NCBI GenBank assembly: GCA_963714205.1
Contig: CAVQNQ010000006.1
Span: forward strand, 450,702 to 514,701
Direction: 5' to 3'
DNA length: 64,000 nucleotides
Source of the DNA: CAVQNQ01 sp963714205
Lineage (GTDB): Bacteria; Acidobacteriota; Terriglobia; Bryobacterales; Bryobacteraceae
A program made the position numbers and the translations under genes. This document shows, piece by piece, positions 1-8,756 of the stretch; the stretch's first letter is position 1; each line of letters starts with the position of its first letter. The notes below the pieces were generated by a model. It was not told the origin of the DNA. It did no database searches and saw only the letters and a program-made list of their open reading frames with translations.

Positions 1-2414
1 CGGAGAATCTCCTGCAGCCGAGGGACCTTGATCCTGGGCTGCAAGTCCGAAACCGGCCGCCCGATGTCGGTGGCGATCAGGTTGAGCAGTTTCTCGGAGA
101 CCTGCGTAAATCGCCGGATGCGCAGGGCGCTGTCCAGCATCAGGATCGGCGTTTGCAGGCTCGCCAGCAGGTTGAGAAGGTCGTCGGCCAACCGCTTCAA
201 ATCGACGTTGCGGCTGTCCATCTCCGCGTTGAGGGTTTGCAGTTCCTCGTTAGTGGCCTGCAGCTCCTCTTTGGCGGTCTGCAGCTCCTCGTTGGAGCTT
301 TGCAGCTCCTCGTTGGTGGATTGCGCTTCTTCGTTCGCCGAACGGACTTCCTCGATGATGGATTGCAGGTACCGGCGCGTGGACGCCAGTTCCTCTTCCA
401 ACTGGGCGATCTGGTTCTGCGGATCGCCGGTCTCTTCCGAACGGGTTGCCCCATCCATGGGAGCTAGTGGCTCGCCCGGCAGCGCCGGCGGTGAAGCGGG
501 GTCTTCGAACGAGATCAGGAAGTGCCGCCCCAAGCTAGCCACGGCGACAGGCGTCACGGCCACCGTGATCGTCCGCGGGCGGGCGCCAGAGATATGGATG
601 CGCTCCAGCCGGATGGCCATGCCCTTCTGCCGCGCCGCTTCCACCGCCGCCCGCACGTGCAGAGCCACGTCGTCGCGCACGATGCGGAACAGATTCAGAT
701 CGGCTTCCCCTCTCTCGGGCGCCAGATACGAGCCCACCTCTCCACTGAACTGGACGATCCGGTAATTGTCGTCGATCACGACCGAGGGCGGCGCATATTG
801 CGCCAGCAACAAACGATCCACCTGCCTTTGCAGCGGGCCGGGGGCGCTTTCCCCCGGCCATTTCGATTCGCGCTCCGCCGGACGCTCGTCCTGCCGGAAC
901 ACCGGAAAAGCGGCCACGCGCGCGGGCAGCTCGAACCCGGGATGAACCGTCACCGGTTTCCGCAGGTAGAGGTTGTGCTCGGCATCGAAGGGCGTGAAAT
1001 GATCCGCCAGGTGGCCGGGTCGTTCCGCCTTGCCGAGCACCAGGAAGCCATTCGGCTGCAGAGCGTAGGCCAGCATTCCGACCACGCGCTGCTGCAAGGC
1101 CGGGCCCATGTAAATCAGCAGATTCCGGCAACTGATCAGGTCTATCCGCGAAAACGGCGGGTCGGAGGCCACGTTCTGCACCGCGAAAACGCACAGATCT
1201 CTGATCGGGCGGACGATCTGGTATCCCGAATCCACTGCCATGAAGAAGCGGCCCAACCGCTGCGGAGAGATGGACGACACGGAGCTGGAGCCGTAAACGC
1301 CGGCGCGCGCCCGCTCGATGTTGATCTCACTCACGTCCGTGCCGAAGATGTGCACCGGCAACTCCGTTCCGGCGTCGCGCAGAAATTCCATCAAGCCGAT
1401 CGCGATCGAGTAGACTTCTTCGCCGGTGGAGCATCCGGGCACCCAGACGCGGATGGCTTCGCCGGACTCCTTCTTGCCGAGGATCTCGGGGAATACTTTC
1501 TCCTTGAGCGCTTCGAAGATCGGCGGGTCGCGGAAGAACTCGGTGACGCTGATGAGAAGGTCGTCGGAGAGCGCCCGTATCTCGACAGGATTGTCCCGCA
1601 GAATCTGCAAGTACTGATCGGGGTCGCCGGCCTTCTGCAAAACGATCCGCCGCTCTATCCGGCGCAGGAGCGTGTTGGGCCTGTACTGGGAGAAATCGAT
1701 TCCCGCGGCGGTCCGGAGCAGCCGCAGGATTTCCAGAAACTCGGGCGAATCCTGGTACAGGCCGGGCAACGCCGCGCCGTTGTGGTGCGGATGCCTGGCG
1801 ATATCGGCCAACTCCTTGGCAATGTCCTCCGGCGGCAGCACGAAATCGACCACCCCCGCCGCGATGGCGCTGCGCGGCATGCCGTCGAACTTGGCGGATT
1901 CGTCCTGGGCGAAGGTGAAGCCTCCCTCCGCCTTGATGGCCTTTAGTCCCAGGGTCCCGTCCGAGGCCGTGCCGGACAGAATTACGCCGATCGCGGTGCT
2001 CTTCCGGTCCTCCGCAAGCGAACGGAAGAAAACGTCGATCGGCATGTACCTTCCGGGAACCTCAATGCGCGGCATCAGGCTGAGCAGGCCTCCCATTATG
2101 GTCATCCTGACGTTCGGAGGAATGACGTAAAAGCGGTTCGCGCGCACGACCGTTCCATCGGCCACTTCGATGACCGGCATTTTGGTCCGTTGCCCGAGCA
2201 GTTCCGACAGCGCGCTCGAATGGTGCGGATCGAGATGCTGAACCAGCACGAATGCCATCCCGGTGTCGTGCGGGAGGGAATTCAGCAGCGCGGCGGCGGC
2301 CTCGAAACCTCCGGCCGACGAGCCGATCCCGACTACTATGCTTGGCTCGGCTCCTTCTTCATTGGGCTCGAGGCTTTCAGGCGTTCCGGAACCCGCGACG
2401 TCCTGAGGCGGCAT
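1..2414 (-). CDS. CheB-CheR fusion sensor/methyltransferase with coiled coil and PAS (3' end outside window)
   Basis: The frame is open from an ATG at 2414 (AAGGACTC upstream) to the left edge, so about 804 residues are seen and the C-terminus is missing. Residues about 25-215 are a CheB methylesterase domain: GSSAGG with the nucleophilic Ser33, a QHLDPHH histidine segment and a SGTASDG aspartate segment. Next comes a CheR methyltransferase (CSTGEE, GTDVSEINIERAR, SCRNLLIYM). A PAS-like domain spans about 500-620, then a glutamate-rich coiled coil (NEELQSSNEELQTAKEELQ) at about 660-735, then a second PAS-like start. No separate receiver domain is seen. Proteins of this layout are linked to two-component signalling; no che operon or receptor lies nearby, so the target is unknown. 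Such proteins often end in a histidine kinase, which would lie outside the window. Confidence 0.9.
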   Translation of the reverse strand, partial: MPPQDVAGSGTPESLEPNEEGAEPSIVVGIGSSAGGFEAAAALLNSLPHDTGMAFVLVQHLDPHHSSALSELLGQRTKMPVIEVADGTVVRANRFYVIPPNVRMTIMGGLLSLMPRIEVPGRYMPIDVFFRSLAEDRKSTAIGVILSGTASDGTLGLKAIKAEGGFTFAQDESAKFDGMPRSAIAAGVVDFVLPPEDIAKELADIARHPHHNGAALPGLYQDSPEFLEILRLLRTAAGIDFSQYRPNTLLRRIERRIVLQKAGDPDQYLQILRDNPVEIRALSDDLLISVTEFFRDPPIFEALKEKVFPEILGKKESGEAIRVWVPGCSTGEEVYSIAIGLMEFLRDAGTELPVHIFGTDVSEINIERARAGVYGSSSVSSISPQRLGRFFMAVDSGYQIVRPIRDLCVFAVQNVASDPPFSRIDLISCRNLLIYMGPALQQRVVGMLAYALQPNGFLVLGKAERPGHLADHFTPFDAEHNLYLRKPVTVHPGFELPARVAAFPVFRQDERPAERESKWPGESAPGPLQRQVDRLLLAQYAPPSVVIDDNYRIVQFSGEVGSYLAPERGEADLNLFRIVRDDVALHVRAAVEAARQKGMAIRLERIHISGARPRTITVAVTPVAVASLGRHFLISFEDPASPPALPGEPLAPMDGATRSEETGDPQNQIAQLEEELASTRRYLQSIIEEVRSANEEAQSTNEELQSSNEELQTAKEELQATNEELQTLNAEMDSRNVDLKRLADDLLNLLASLQTPILMLDSALRIRRFTQVSEKLLNLIATDIGRPVSDLQPRIKVPRLQEIL

Positions 2415-2473
2415 CTTGAGTCCTTCCGGCTTACATGCTAGCACCGGCGGCGGTCCGGAGCATTTCGCAGCCC

Positions 2474-4036
2474 TTAGTGGGCAGCCACTTCCGCGCTTCG
2501 ATGGCGGGGTCTCTTGAGGACGAACAGCAGCGGCAGAACCAGAAGAAACACCAGCGCCAGGGCCAGGAACGTATCCACGAAGGAGAGCATGGAAGCCTGC
2601 TGCTGCACCATTCCCCACAAGGCGGCCAGCGATTGGCCGGCGGCGCGCGGGGCGCTCGCGCCCTGAGCCATCATCGTAGATTCGAGCCCTCTCTGGTAAC
2701 TTTGCGTTATGGAGCTGAGGGCGGTCACGTGCGATCCCAGCAGGAAAGTATGGACCTGCTCGCGCCGGTAGAGGTACGTGGTGGCGCAGGCGATTCCCGT
2801 GCTGCCGCCGACGTTGCGCATCAGGTTGAACAGGCTGGTGGCGTTGCCCATTTCCTCGCGCGGAATCGGGTCCATGGTGGCGGTCGTCAGCGGCACGAAC
2901 AACAGGGCCAGAGCCGCGCCCTGAATGAACTGCGGCCAGAAGATATCCCAATAACCGGCATTTAAACTCAGCTTCGAGAGCGCGTAGAGCGACCAGGACG
3001 CGCCCACCAGCCCCACCGCCAGCAGCTTGCGCGGATCGAAACGGCCCAGCACCGTGCCCACCACCGGCATCATCAGAAACGAGCCGAGGCCGCGCGGCGC
3101 CATGGCGACGCCCGCCTCCAGCGCCGGATAGCCCAGCAGCGTCTGCAGGAAGATGGGCAGCAGCACCATGCTGCCGTAAAGCACGAAACCGAGCATGGTC
3201 ATCAGGAATACGCCCGCGCTATAGGTCCGGTCCTTGAACACTCGCAAGCGCACCACCGGAGCGCGGCTGCGCAGTTCATGAATAATGAATACCGTAAGGG
3301 CCACCGCCGCCATCGCGGTCAGCAGCGTGATCCAGTGAGAACTGAACCAGTCATCCTCCTGGCCCTTATCGAGCATCACCTGCAGCGCGCCCACCCCCAC
3401 CGCCAGAAGGCCGATGCCCCAATAGTCGATGCCGCGGTTGGTGCGCCGCAGGTAAGGCGGATCGAAGACGAACCAACGGGTCATCAGAATCGAGACCGCG
3501 CCCACCGGCAGGTTGATATAGAAGACCCAGCGCCAACTGAGGTTGTCGGTCAGCCAGCCGCCCAGCACCGGGCCGAGCATGGGCGCCACTACGATCCCCA
3601 GCCCCCACAGCGCCATGGCCTTGCCGCGATCCTCGGGTGGGAAGGCCTCCAACATCACGGCCTGCGAGAGCGGCTGCAGCGCACCGCCGGTGGCCCCCTG
3701 AATCACGCGGAAGAGAATCAGCGTGCTCAGCGAGGGCGCCAGGCCGCACAGAAAAGAGGCCGCGGTGAATCCGAAGACCGCCCCGATGAGCATTCGCTTG
3801 CGGCCGAAAAAGCCGGCCAGCCAGCCCGTCATGGGCAGCACGATGGCGTTGGCCACCAGATAAGAAGTGAGCGCCCAGGACGCCTCATCCACGCTGGCCG
3901 AGAGGCTCCCGGCAATGTGCGGCAGCGAGACATTCACCACGGTAGTGTCCAGCACCTCCATGAACGTGGCGAACATCACGGCCACCGCGACAATCCACGG
4001 ATTTACGCGCGGTTGTATCCCCTCCGCCGGCGGCAT
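2474..4036 (-). CDS. DHA2-family (EmrB/QacA) drug efflux MFS transporter
   Basis: A 520-residue integral membrane protein, the normal size for 14-helix DHA2 exporters that expel drugs by proton antiport. The N-terminus carries the family signature FMEVLDTTVVNVSLPHIA in helix 1. After it come GWLAGFFGRKRMLIG (motif A), RVIQGATGGALQPLSQ (motif B) and GPVLGGWLTDNLSWRWVFYINLPVG (motif C and loop, quoted in part). No HlyD/EmrA adaptor lies beside it. The unknown gene at 4094-4750 is 57 bases upstream on the same strand and may be co-transcribed. The substrate cannot be read from sequence. Confidence 0.92.
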   Translation of the reverse strand: MPPAEGIQPRVNPWIVAVAVMFATFMEVLDTTVVNVSLPHIAGSLSASVDEASWALTSYLVANAIVLPMTGWLAGFFGRKRMLIGAVFGFTAASFLCGLAPSLSTLILFRVIQGATGGALQPLSQAVMLEAFPPEDRGKAMALWGLGIVVAPMLGPVLGGWLTDNLSWRWVFYINLPVGAVSILMTRWFVFDPPYLRRTNRGIDYWGIGLLAVGVGALQVMLDKGQEDDWFSSHWITLLTAMAAVALTVFIIHELRSRAPVVRLRVFKDRTYSAGVFLMTMLGFVLYGSMVLLPIFLQTLLGYPALEAGVAMAPRGLGSFLMMPVVGTVLGRFDPRKLLAVGLVGASWSLYALSKLSLNAGYWDIFWPQFIQGAALALLFVPLTTATMDPIPREEMGNATSLFNLMRNVGGSTGIACATTYLYRREQVHTFLLGSHVTALSSITQSYQRGLESTMMAQGASAPRAAGQSLAALWGMVQQQASMLSFVDTFLALALVFLLVLPLLFVLKRPRHRSAEVAAH

Positions 4037-4093
4037 GGTCTGGTGTTTGTGATGCGCGAAGGCGGCTCGGGGCTTCGCGGGCGGGCCCTACAC

Positions 4094-4750
4094 CTACTGC
4101 CGGTCCAGGTCCAGCACTTCGAAGTGAAAGCGTTCCGGAGGCAGCCGCGCGGGGCCGTGGGCTGCCAGGTGCGACCACGTCCGGTAAGCCGTATCGGCCA
4201 CCGTGCCGTTCAGGTATAAGAGGAACTGATTTGAGAAACAATCCACCGGGGGCGGCTGGCGGAAGGTGAGCCGCAACCCCACGGCCTGCTCCAGAGCCAC
4301 GCCGTTGGTCGGCACGTGCTTTTCCCGCAGCAGGGTGACGAAACTAGACCGGCTGGCGTGCGGCCACACGTCCGGGTGAAGCAGCGCGCGCAGCGTCTCT
4401 TCGCACTCGAAGGTGATCTCGCACTGGCGGATCCACTCCAGGACCGAATCGCCCCACAGCCAGTGCGACATCAGGGCGCGATATTTTGCCGTGAGCTGCA
4501 ACGCCAGGTCGAGCGTGCGGCGTTCGATCTCCAGTGGATCGGCCCCCGTGACCGACAGCATCTCCTCGGCCTCCGGCATCACCGAATCCAGGCCGGAACC
4601 CCCATCCTCCGGCGCGCCATCTCCCGCTAAATGAACGAGCAACGGGGGAAGCTCGTGCATCCTGGTGCCGGGTATTGCGATGTACCGTTCATCCATGGCA
4701 TCCCACCAGCCCTGTTTATCAGACGTCAAACACGGGCGCTCTTGTTTCAA
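4094..4750 (-). CDS. Hypothetical protein upstream of the MFS exporter
   Basis: I do not recognise this protein of up to 218 residues. It is soluble, with no signal peptide or membrane segment, and is rich in Leu, Glu and Trp. The frame opens with TTG at 4750. An ATG at 4696, preceded by GGTGGG, is a good alternative and would remove 18 residues. The C-terminal part (RLTFRQPPPVDCFSNQFLLY, then TWSHLAAHG) looks like a compact beta-containing domain. It sits 57 bases ahead of the MFS gene on the same strand and diverges from the SDR at 4814, so it could be a regulator or partner of the pump; that is only a guess from position. Confidence 0.6.
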   Translation of the reverse strand: MKQERPCLTSDKQGWWDAMDERYIAIPGTRMHELPPLLVHLAGDGAPEDGGSGLDSVMPEAEEMLSVTGADPLEIERRTLDLALQLTAKYRALMSHWLWGDSVLEWIRQCEITFECEETLRALLHPDVWPHASRSSFVTLLREKHVPTNGVALEQAVGLRLTFRQPPPVDCFSNQFLLYLNGTVADTAYRTWSHLAAHGPARLPPERFHFEVLDLDRQ

Positions 4751-4774
4751 GTTCTAGCACACGCCGCAGCGTTG

Positions 4775-4791
4775 TGAATTAAAAATATTCA
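4775..4791. promoter_or_regulatory. AT-rich inverted repeat between divergent genes
   Basis: TGAAT-N7-ATTCA, a 17-base inverted repeat in a short AT-rich patch, lies in the roughly 60-base space between the divergent starts at 4750 and 4814. It is suited to a dimeric repressor acting on the SDR-KAS-thiolase genes. The half-site resembles the TGAAT/ATTCA arms of Bacillus FadR sites, but no regulator gene is adjacent and arms this short can occur by chance. Confidence 0.3.
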
Positions 4792-4813
4792 ATCAGGCTC
4801 ATGGAAAGCGCTT

Positions 4814-5620
4814 ATGCAGCCGCCTGGCGTGATACAGTTTTCCTGGAAGGTGAGCTTCCCACCAACCGTGATCGAAACAGGTTTGCAACACAAGGTGGTA
4901 ATCGTCACCGGGGCAGCCTACGGGATCGGCCGGGCCACGGCGCGCCGCTTCGCGCAGGAAGGCTGCCGGGTGGCCTCCTGGGACGTGCAAGACGCCCCGC
5001 CCGAAGAAGGCGGCATTTTTCAGAAGGTGGACGTCACCAGCGCGGCTTGCGTGGCCCGGGCGCTTGACGAACTGGTGGCGCACTGGGGCGGAATCGACGT
5101 GCTGGTCAACAACGCCGGCATCATCCGCGACGGCCTGCTGGTGAAGTATAAGGACCGCGCCCTGGCGGGTTTCATGAGCGACGAGCAGTTCGACTCCGTC
5201 ATCGCCGCGAACTTGAAGGGCGTCTTCATCTGCGCGCGCGCGGCCGCCGGACGCATGATCGAGCGCGGCGGCGGCGTCATTCTGAACGCTTCCAGCGTGG
5301 TGGGCGTCTACGGCAATTTCGGACAGACCAACTACGTGGCCTCGAAAGCGGGGGTCATCGGGATGACGCGCGTGTGGGCGCGCGAACTGGGGAAATACCA
5401 CATCCGCGTTAACGCCGTGGCGCCCGGCTTTATCGAAACCGGAATGACCGCGGGAATGCCGGAAGAAGTGCTGCGCTCCATGATCGGCCGCACGCCGCTG
5501 GGCCGCATGGGAAAGCCGGAAGACGTCGCCAACGCTTATCTCTGGCTGGCGTCCGACGCCGCTTCTTTCATTACGGGCGCCGTCATCGGTGTGGATGGCG
5601 GCGTCGTCACGGGAACCTAA
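4814..5620 (+). CDS. SDR-family oxidoreductase, FabG-like (3-oxoacyl reductase)
   Basis: A classical short-chain dehydrogenase that most likely reduces or oxidises a 3-oxo/3-hydroxyacyl group with NAD(P)H. It has the cofactor motif TGAAYGIGRA, the NNAG motif, a conserved Ser in NASSVVGVYG, the catalytic YVASK pair and the C-terminal GAVIGVDGG. At 268 residues the first ~25 (before LQHKVVIVTG) exceed the normal SDR start. The ATG at 4814 has GGAAAG in front at good spacing; a GTG at 4868 is an alternative that fits the family better. It is followed after 11 bases by the KAS III-like gene and then a thiolase, which points to acyl-chain chemistry, with this enzyme as the probable ketoreductase. 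Confidence 0.9.
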   Translation: MQPPGVIQFSWKVSFPPTVIETGLQHKVVIVTGAAYGIGRATARRFAQEGCRVASWDVQDAPPEEGGIFQKVDVTSAACVARALDELVAHWGGIDVLVNNAGIIRDGLLVKYKDRALAGFMSDEQFDSVIAANLKGVFICARAAAGRMIERGGGVILNASSVVGVYGNFGQTNYVASKAGVIGMTRVWARELGKYHIRVNAVAPGFIETGMTAGMPEEVLRSMIGRTPLGRMGKPEDVANAYLWLASDAASFITGAVIGVDGGVVTGT

Positions 5621-5631
5621 AGGGAACCATC

Positions 5632-6630
5632 ATGAACCGTTACGCCACGATTATCTCCACCGGAAGATGTCTCCCCGAAATCGAAGTGCCCAACAGCGCC
5701 CTGCGCGCGCAACTCGCGCATTACCCGGATTTCGTGGACAAGATGGAAGCCGGCAGCGGCATCCGCAAGCGCTGGTATGCGCCCCCGGAATGGGCCGCGT
5801 CCGATCTGGCGCTGCCCGCCGCACGCCAAGCCCTCGAGCGAGCCGGCCGCCGGCCCGAGGAGGTGGACCTGATCGTCCTCGGCACCGATACGCCGGATTA
5901 CCTTACGCCCGCCACCTCGGTCGTGCTCCAGAACAAACTGGGAGCTCGAAACGCGGGCACGTTCGATGTGGGCTGCGCTTGCGCGTCGTTTCCCACCGGC
6001 CTGGCGGCCGCCAGCGGGATCGTCGCCACCAACCCCGGCATCCGGACCGTGCTGGTGGTGGGCGTATATCTCATGCACCGGCTCGCCGATCCCAAGGATC
6101 CCATGATCTTCTTCTACGGCGATGGCGCCGGCGCGGCGGTGCTGGAGCCTTCCTCCGAGCCGGGCTTCCTCGCTTCGGCCTTTCAGGCCGACGGCTCCTA
6201 TTCTTCGTACTGGGGCATCTACTCGGGCGCCACGGCTGAGCCGGCCAACGCCGCGTCCGTCGCCGCCGGCCGCACGCAGTTCCGCATGACCGAGCATTAC
6301 CCGGCGGAAATCAACGATCAAGGCTGGCCCAGGCTGGTGCGCCGCCTGGCCGCCGAGGGCGGTTTCGCGCTGGGTGAGATCGGCTTGATCGTCTTCACGC
6401 AGTTGCGCAAGCCTACCATCGAGCTGGTGATGCGGAACCTCGGCCTGCCCATGAGCCGCACCCACACCATCCTGGAAGAGTGGGGCTATACCGGCTCCGC
6501 GTGCGTGCCCATGGCGCTCGATAGCGCCATCGAGCAGGGTAAGGTGCCGCCCGGCAGCCTGGTGGTGCTGGCCGGATCCGGCGTGGGCTATAACCAGGCC
6601 GCGGTGGCCTTCCGCATGCCAGGGGCATAA
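5632..6630 (+). CDS. KAS III (FabH)-like thiolase-superfamily enzyme with altered catalytic residues
   Basis: A 332-residue ketoacyl synthase III-type protein. The nucleophile region FDVGCACASF aligns with the FabH active-site Cys (Cys117 here). Where FabH has His in the HQAN motif this protein has TQLR (Thr256), and where FabH has Asn in HGNTS it has WGYTG (Tyr286). The His/Asn pair drives malonyl decarboxylation in FabH, so a normal FabH reaction is unlikely. Acyl transfer or a decarboxylation-independent condensation, as in CerJ/DpsC-like relatives, is more plausible. The fold is otherwise intact (FYGDGAGAAVLEP, GSGVGYNQAAVAFRM). It lies between an SDR and an SCP2-type thiolase with gaps of 11 and 16 bases. 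Confidence 0.88.
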   Translation: MNRYATIISTGRCLPEIEVPNSALRAQLAHYPDFVDKMEAGSGIRKRWYAPPEWAASDLALPAARQALERAGRRPEEVDLIVLGTDTPDYLTPATSVVLQNKLGARNAGTFDVGCACASFPTGLAAASGIVATNPGIRTVLVVGVYLMHRLADPKDPMIFFYGDGAGAAVLEPSSEPGFLASAFQADGSYSSYWGIYSGATAEPANAASVAAGRTQFRMTEHYPAEINDQGWPRLVRRLAAEGGFALGEIGLIVFTQLRKPTIELVMRNLGLPMSRTHTILEEWGYTGSACVPMALDSAIEQGKVPPGSLVVLAGSGVGYNQAAVAFRMPGA

Positions 6631-6646
6631 TAGGAATAGGGCTGCT

Positions 6647-7852
6647 GTGAAACCGATTTACATTGCTACATTCCATCAATCCAAGTTTGGAAAGCTGATG
6701 GGCATGACCGTCCCCCAAATCCTGGATGCCGCCATCCAGGGCGCTTGCGGCCAGCTCGGCGCGCCGGCCTCCACGCTGGACGTCGGCTCGGTGGGCGCGG
6801 CCTGCAACTTCTCCCTCAACGAACAGGGCCTGTTGGCGGGGCTGATGGCCATGACGCCGGGACTCGAAGGCAAGCCCATCGAGGCCGTTGAAAACGCCTG
6901 CGCTTCGGGCGGCCAGGCCGTCGTCAGCGTCATCCAGAAGCTGCAATTGGGCCTCGGCGAAACCGGCATCGCCGTGGGCTATGAGAAGATGCGCGATGCC
7001 GAAGGCAAGATGGATGGCAAGCTTATCGGCAAGGTGCTCGGATATTTTTCGTATCCGGATGAGCGCGAAGGCAAGGTCTTTGTCTTCCCGCATCTGTTCG
7101 CCGAGGTGATGCAGGCCTACATGGCGGCGTATGGCGTCAGCGAGCGTGATCTGGCTCACATCCCCGTGCAGGAATACGCCAATGCCCGCTTCAATCCCTG
7201 GGCGCAAATGAGCAAGGTGCAGATCACGCTGGAGCAGGCCCTCGCCATCGAAGGCATCAACCGTTACGTCGTGGAGGGCCTGCCGCTGAAAACCTACGAT
7301 TGTTCGCAGATCACCGATGGCTACGCTTCGCTGATCCTGGCTACCGCCGAAGGCCTCGAGCGGCTGGGGGTGAAGCGCCAGGATGCGGTCGAGATCGCGG
7401 GTTGGGGGCAGGCCACCGATCCGCTGCGCAAAGCCGGCCGCGACGTGCTCCGCCCCGCCGGCGCGTACAAGGCCATGCGCGCGGCTTACGAGATGGCGGG
7501 CGCCGCGCCCGCGGACGTCAACGTGGCCGAGGTGCACGATTGCTTCAGCGTGATGGGAGCGCTCGGCACGGAAGTGATCGGCAAGGCGGATCCCGGCAAA
7601 GGAGCGCAATATTGGGTGGAAGGCTGCGCGAGGCCGGATGGCGAATGCGGCATCAACACCTCGGGCGGTCTGATCGCGAAAGGCCACCCGATTGGCGCGA
7701 CGGGCATAGCGATGATCGGTTGGTCGGCGCTACAGCTTCTAGGCCGCGCACCCGCGGAGTTGCAAGTGAAAGAGCCGCGGCTTGCGGCCACCTTCAACAT
7801 CGGTGGCCCCATCTGCGCCAGCGTTTGCACGGTCCTGCGAGGAGCGGCGTGA
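6647..7852 (+). CDS. Acetyl-CoA acetyltransferase, SCP2/SCPx-type thiolase
   Basis: A 401-residue thiolase that starts at GTG. It keeps the acyl-accepting cysteine (VENACASGG, Cys85), the VHDCFS segment and GGLIAKGHPIGATG with the catalytic His near residue 343. The C-terminal loop reads IGGPICASVCTV, not the CGSG loop of biosynthetic thiolase II, which is the pattern of the SCP2/archaeal thiolase group. It may cleave a 3-oxoacyl-CoA or condense acyl-CoA units. Tight linkage to the SDR and the KAS III-like gene suggests that the three act on one acyl substrate. In archaea such thiolases work with an OB-fold/DUF35 protein; none is adjacent. Confidence 0.9.
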   Translation: MKPIYIATFHQSKFGKLMGMTVPQILDAAIQGACGQLGAPASTLDVGSVGAACNFSLNEQGLLAGLMAMTPGLEGKPIEAVENACASGGQAVVSVIQKLQLGLGETGIAVGYEKMRDAEGKMDGKLIGKVLGYFSYPDEREGKVFVFPHLFAEVMQAYMAAYGVSERDLAHIPVQEYANARFNPWAQMSKVQITLEQALAIEGINRYVVEGLPLKTYDCSQITDGYASLILATAEGLERLGVKRQDAVEIAGWGQATDPLRKAGRDVLRPAGAYKAMRAAYEMAGAAPADVNVAEVHDCFSVMGALGTEVIGKADPGKGAQYWVEGCARPDGECGINTSGGLIAKGHPIGATGIAMIGWSALQLLGRAPAELQVKEPRLAATFNIGGPICASVCTVLRGAA

Positions 7853-7887
7853 AGCGGTTTCCGGCCGAGCCGCGGCGCATCCAAGCT

Positions 7888-8433
7888 TCATTCCCGTTGC
7901 GGTACGGCGCTACACTTGAGGACGACCTTTTGTAACAACTTGAAAGACGCGCCAGTCCACTCATAATACCGTCGCGAACATTCGGAACTGTCATCGGGCA
8001 CATCTATGTCAAAATATCCCTGCGCGATAAACAGGCGGCTGTCAAGGCGAAACAAATATGGCTCAAGATCTTCAGGCAGAAAGGGTATAGCAACTACCCT
8101 GAAGGGCATACCGCCATATAGCTTTCCGGTTAGAGAATCGACGATTACTATACCACTGCATCCAGAGCCACACGACCAGCGCGCCAGAGTGTAATGGCCG
8201 GCAAAATTCGGTCCATGTTCAGCCTGAAACGTGACGGTTCGACGAAACTGCCCCAGACCGTTTGGATACACATCTTCACCCACACGAAACTGCGGCTCTG
8301 CCGGCTTCCCCCTATAAATATGTTGAGTCTTATAGTTATCGAATGCAGGCGCGTCCGCCGCTCTGATCGAGCTCACGAGAGCTCCTGTCGAGGAAAGAAC
8401 CACAATAAGAAGACCGCGAAACATCATTGACAT
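7888..8433 (-). CDS. Exported hypothetical protein with conserved Cys-Gly motif
   Basis: A small secreted or periplasmic protein (~181 residues from the ATG at 8433, which has GGAAAGG before it; an upstream in-frame ATG at 8466 is less likely). The N-terminus MSMMFRGLLIVVLSSTGALVSSIRAADA is a clear signal peptide. The mature part holds GHYTLARWSCGSGCSG, a pattern I associate with a widespread uncharacterised family, plus two later cysteines (SSECSRRYYEW, VLKCSA) that could form disulfides. Its base composition is less GC-rich than the surroundings. No function can be assigned. Confidence 0.75.
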   Translation of the reverse strand: MSMMFRGLLIVVLSSTGALVSSIRAADAPAFDNYKTQHIYRGKPAEPQFRVGEDVYPNGLGQFRRTVTFQAEHGPNFAGHYTLARWSCGSGCSGIVIVDSLTGKLYGGMPFRVVAIPFLPEDLEPYLFRLDSRLFIAQGYFDIDVPDDSSECSRRYYEWTGASFKLLQKVVLKCSAVPQRE

Positions 8434-8446
8434 TGTACCTTTCCAC

Positions 8447-8707
8447 GTGATGATCGCCAACGACACCTATGAGCGGACCGTGGGTCAGGTTGCGCTCACG
8501 ATCGAGCCTCCCTCGGGCGGCCAGGAGTTGGCGTGGCCTGAGAACACCATAGATCCCCAGCCGCTCGGGCAGATGACTTACGAGCTGAAACTGCGTGTGC
8601 CGCAGAACCCCGGCGAAGCTTTATTAAAAGCCCCAGCTATTACCGGTGATCCCTCGAGCCCCACACTCAGCCGCCGCCAGGTGAAGATTGCCGCGGCAGG
8701 CCACTGA
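8447..8707 (+). pseudogene. Probable remnant of a carbohydrate hydrolase C-terminal domain
   Basis: The translated frame (ANDTYERTVGQVALTIEPP, then LGQMTYELKLRVPQNPGEALLKA, ending TLSRRQVKI) reads like the terminal beta-sandwich domain of a GH2-type beta-galactosidase or related hydrolase. No catalytic domain precedes it, and the frame starts only 13 bases from the opposite gene at 8433. I infer a decayed 3' end of a lost gene. A short real gene cannot be excluded. Confidence 0.35.
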
Positions 8708-8756
8708 GCCATTCCTCGTGCAGAAGTTGCCCGATGGCGCCGGTTACGCCATTCAA

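Noticed and set aside
522..1946. Long plus-strand open frame antisense to the CheB-CheR fusion
   Set aside because: Its arginine/histidine-rich text has no family features, while the minus strand gives clear CheB, CheR and coiled-coil motifs.
5632..6630. Annotation as canonical fabH
   Set aside because: The catalytic His and Asn are replaced, and plsX-linked fatty acid genes are elsewhere.
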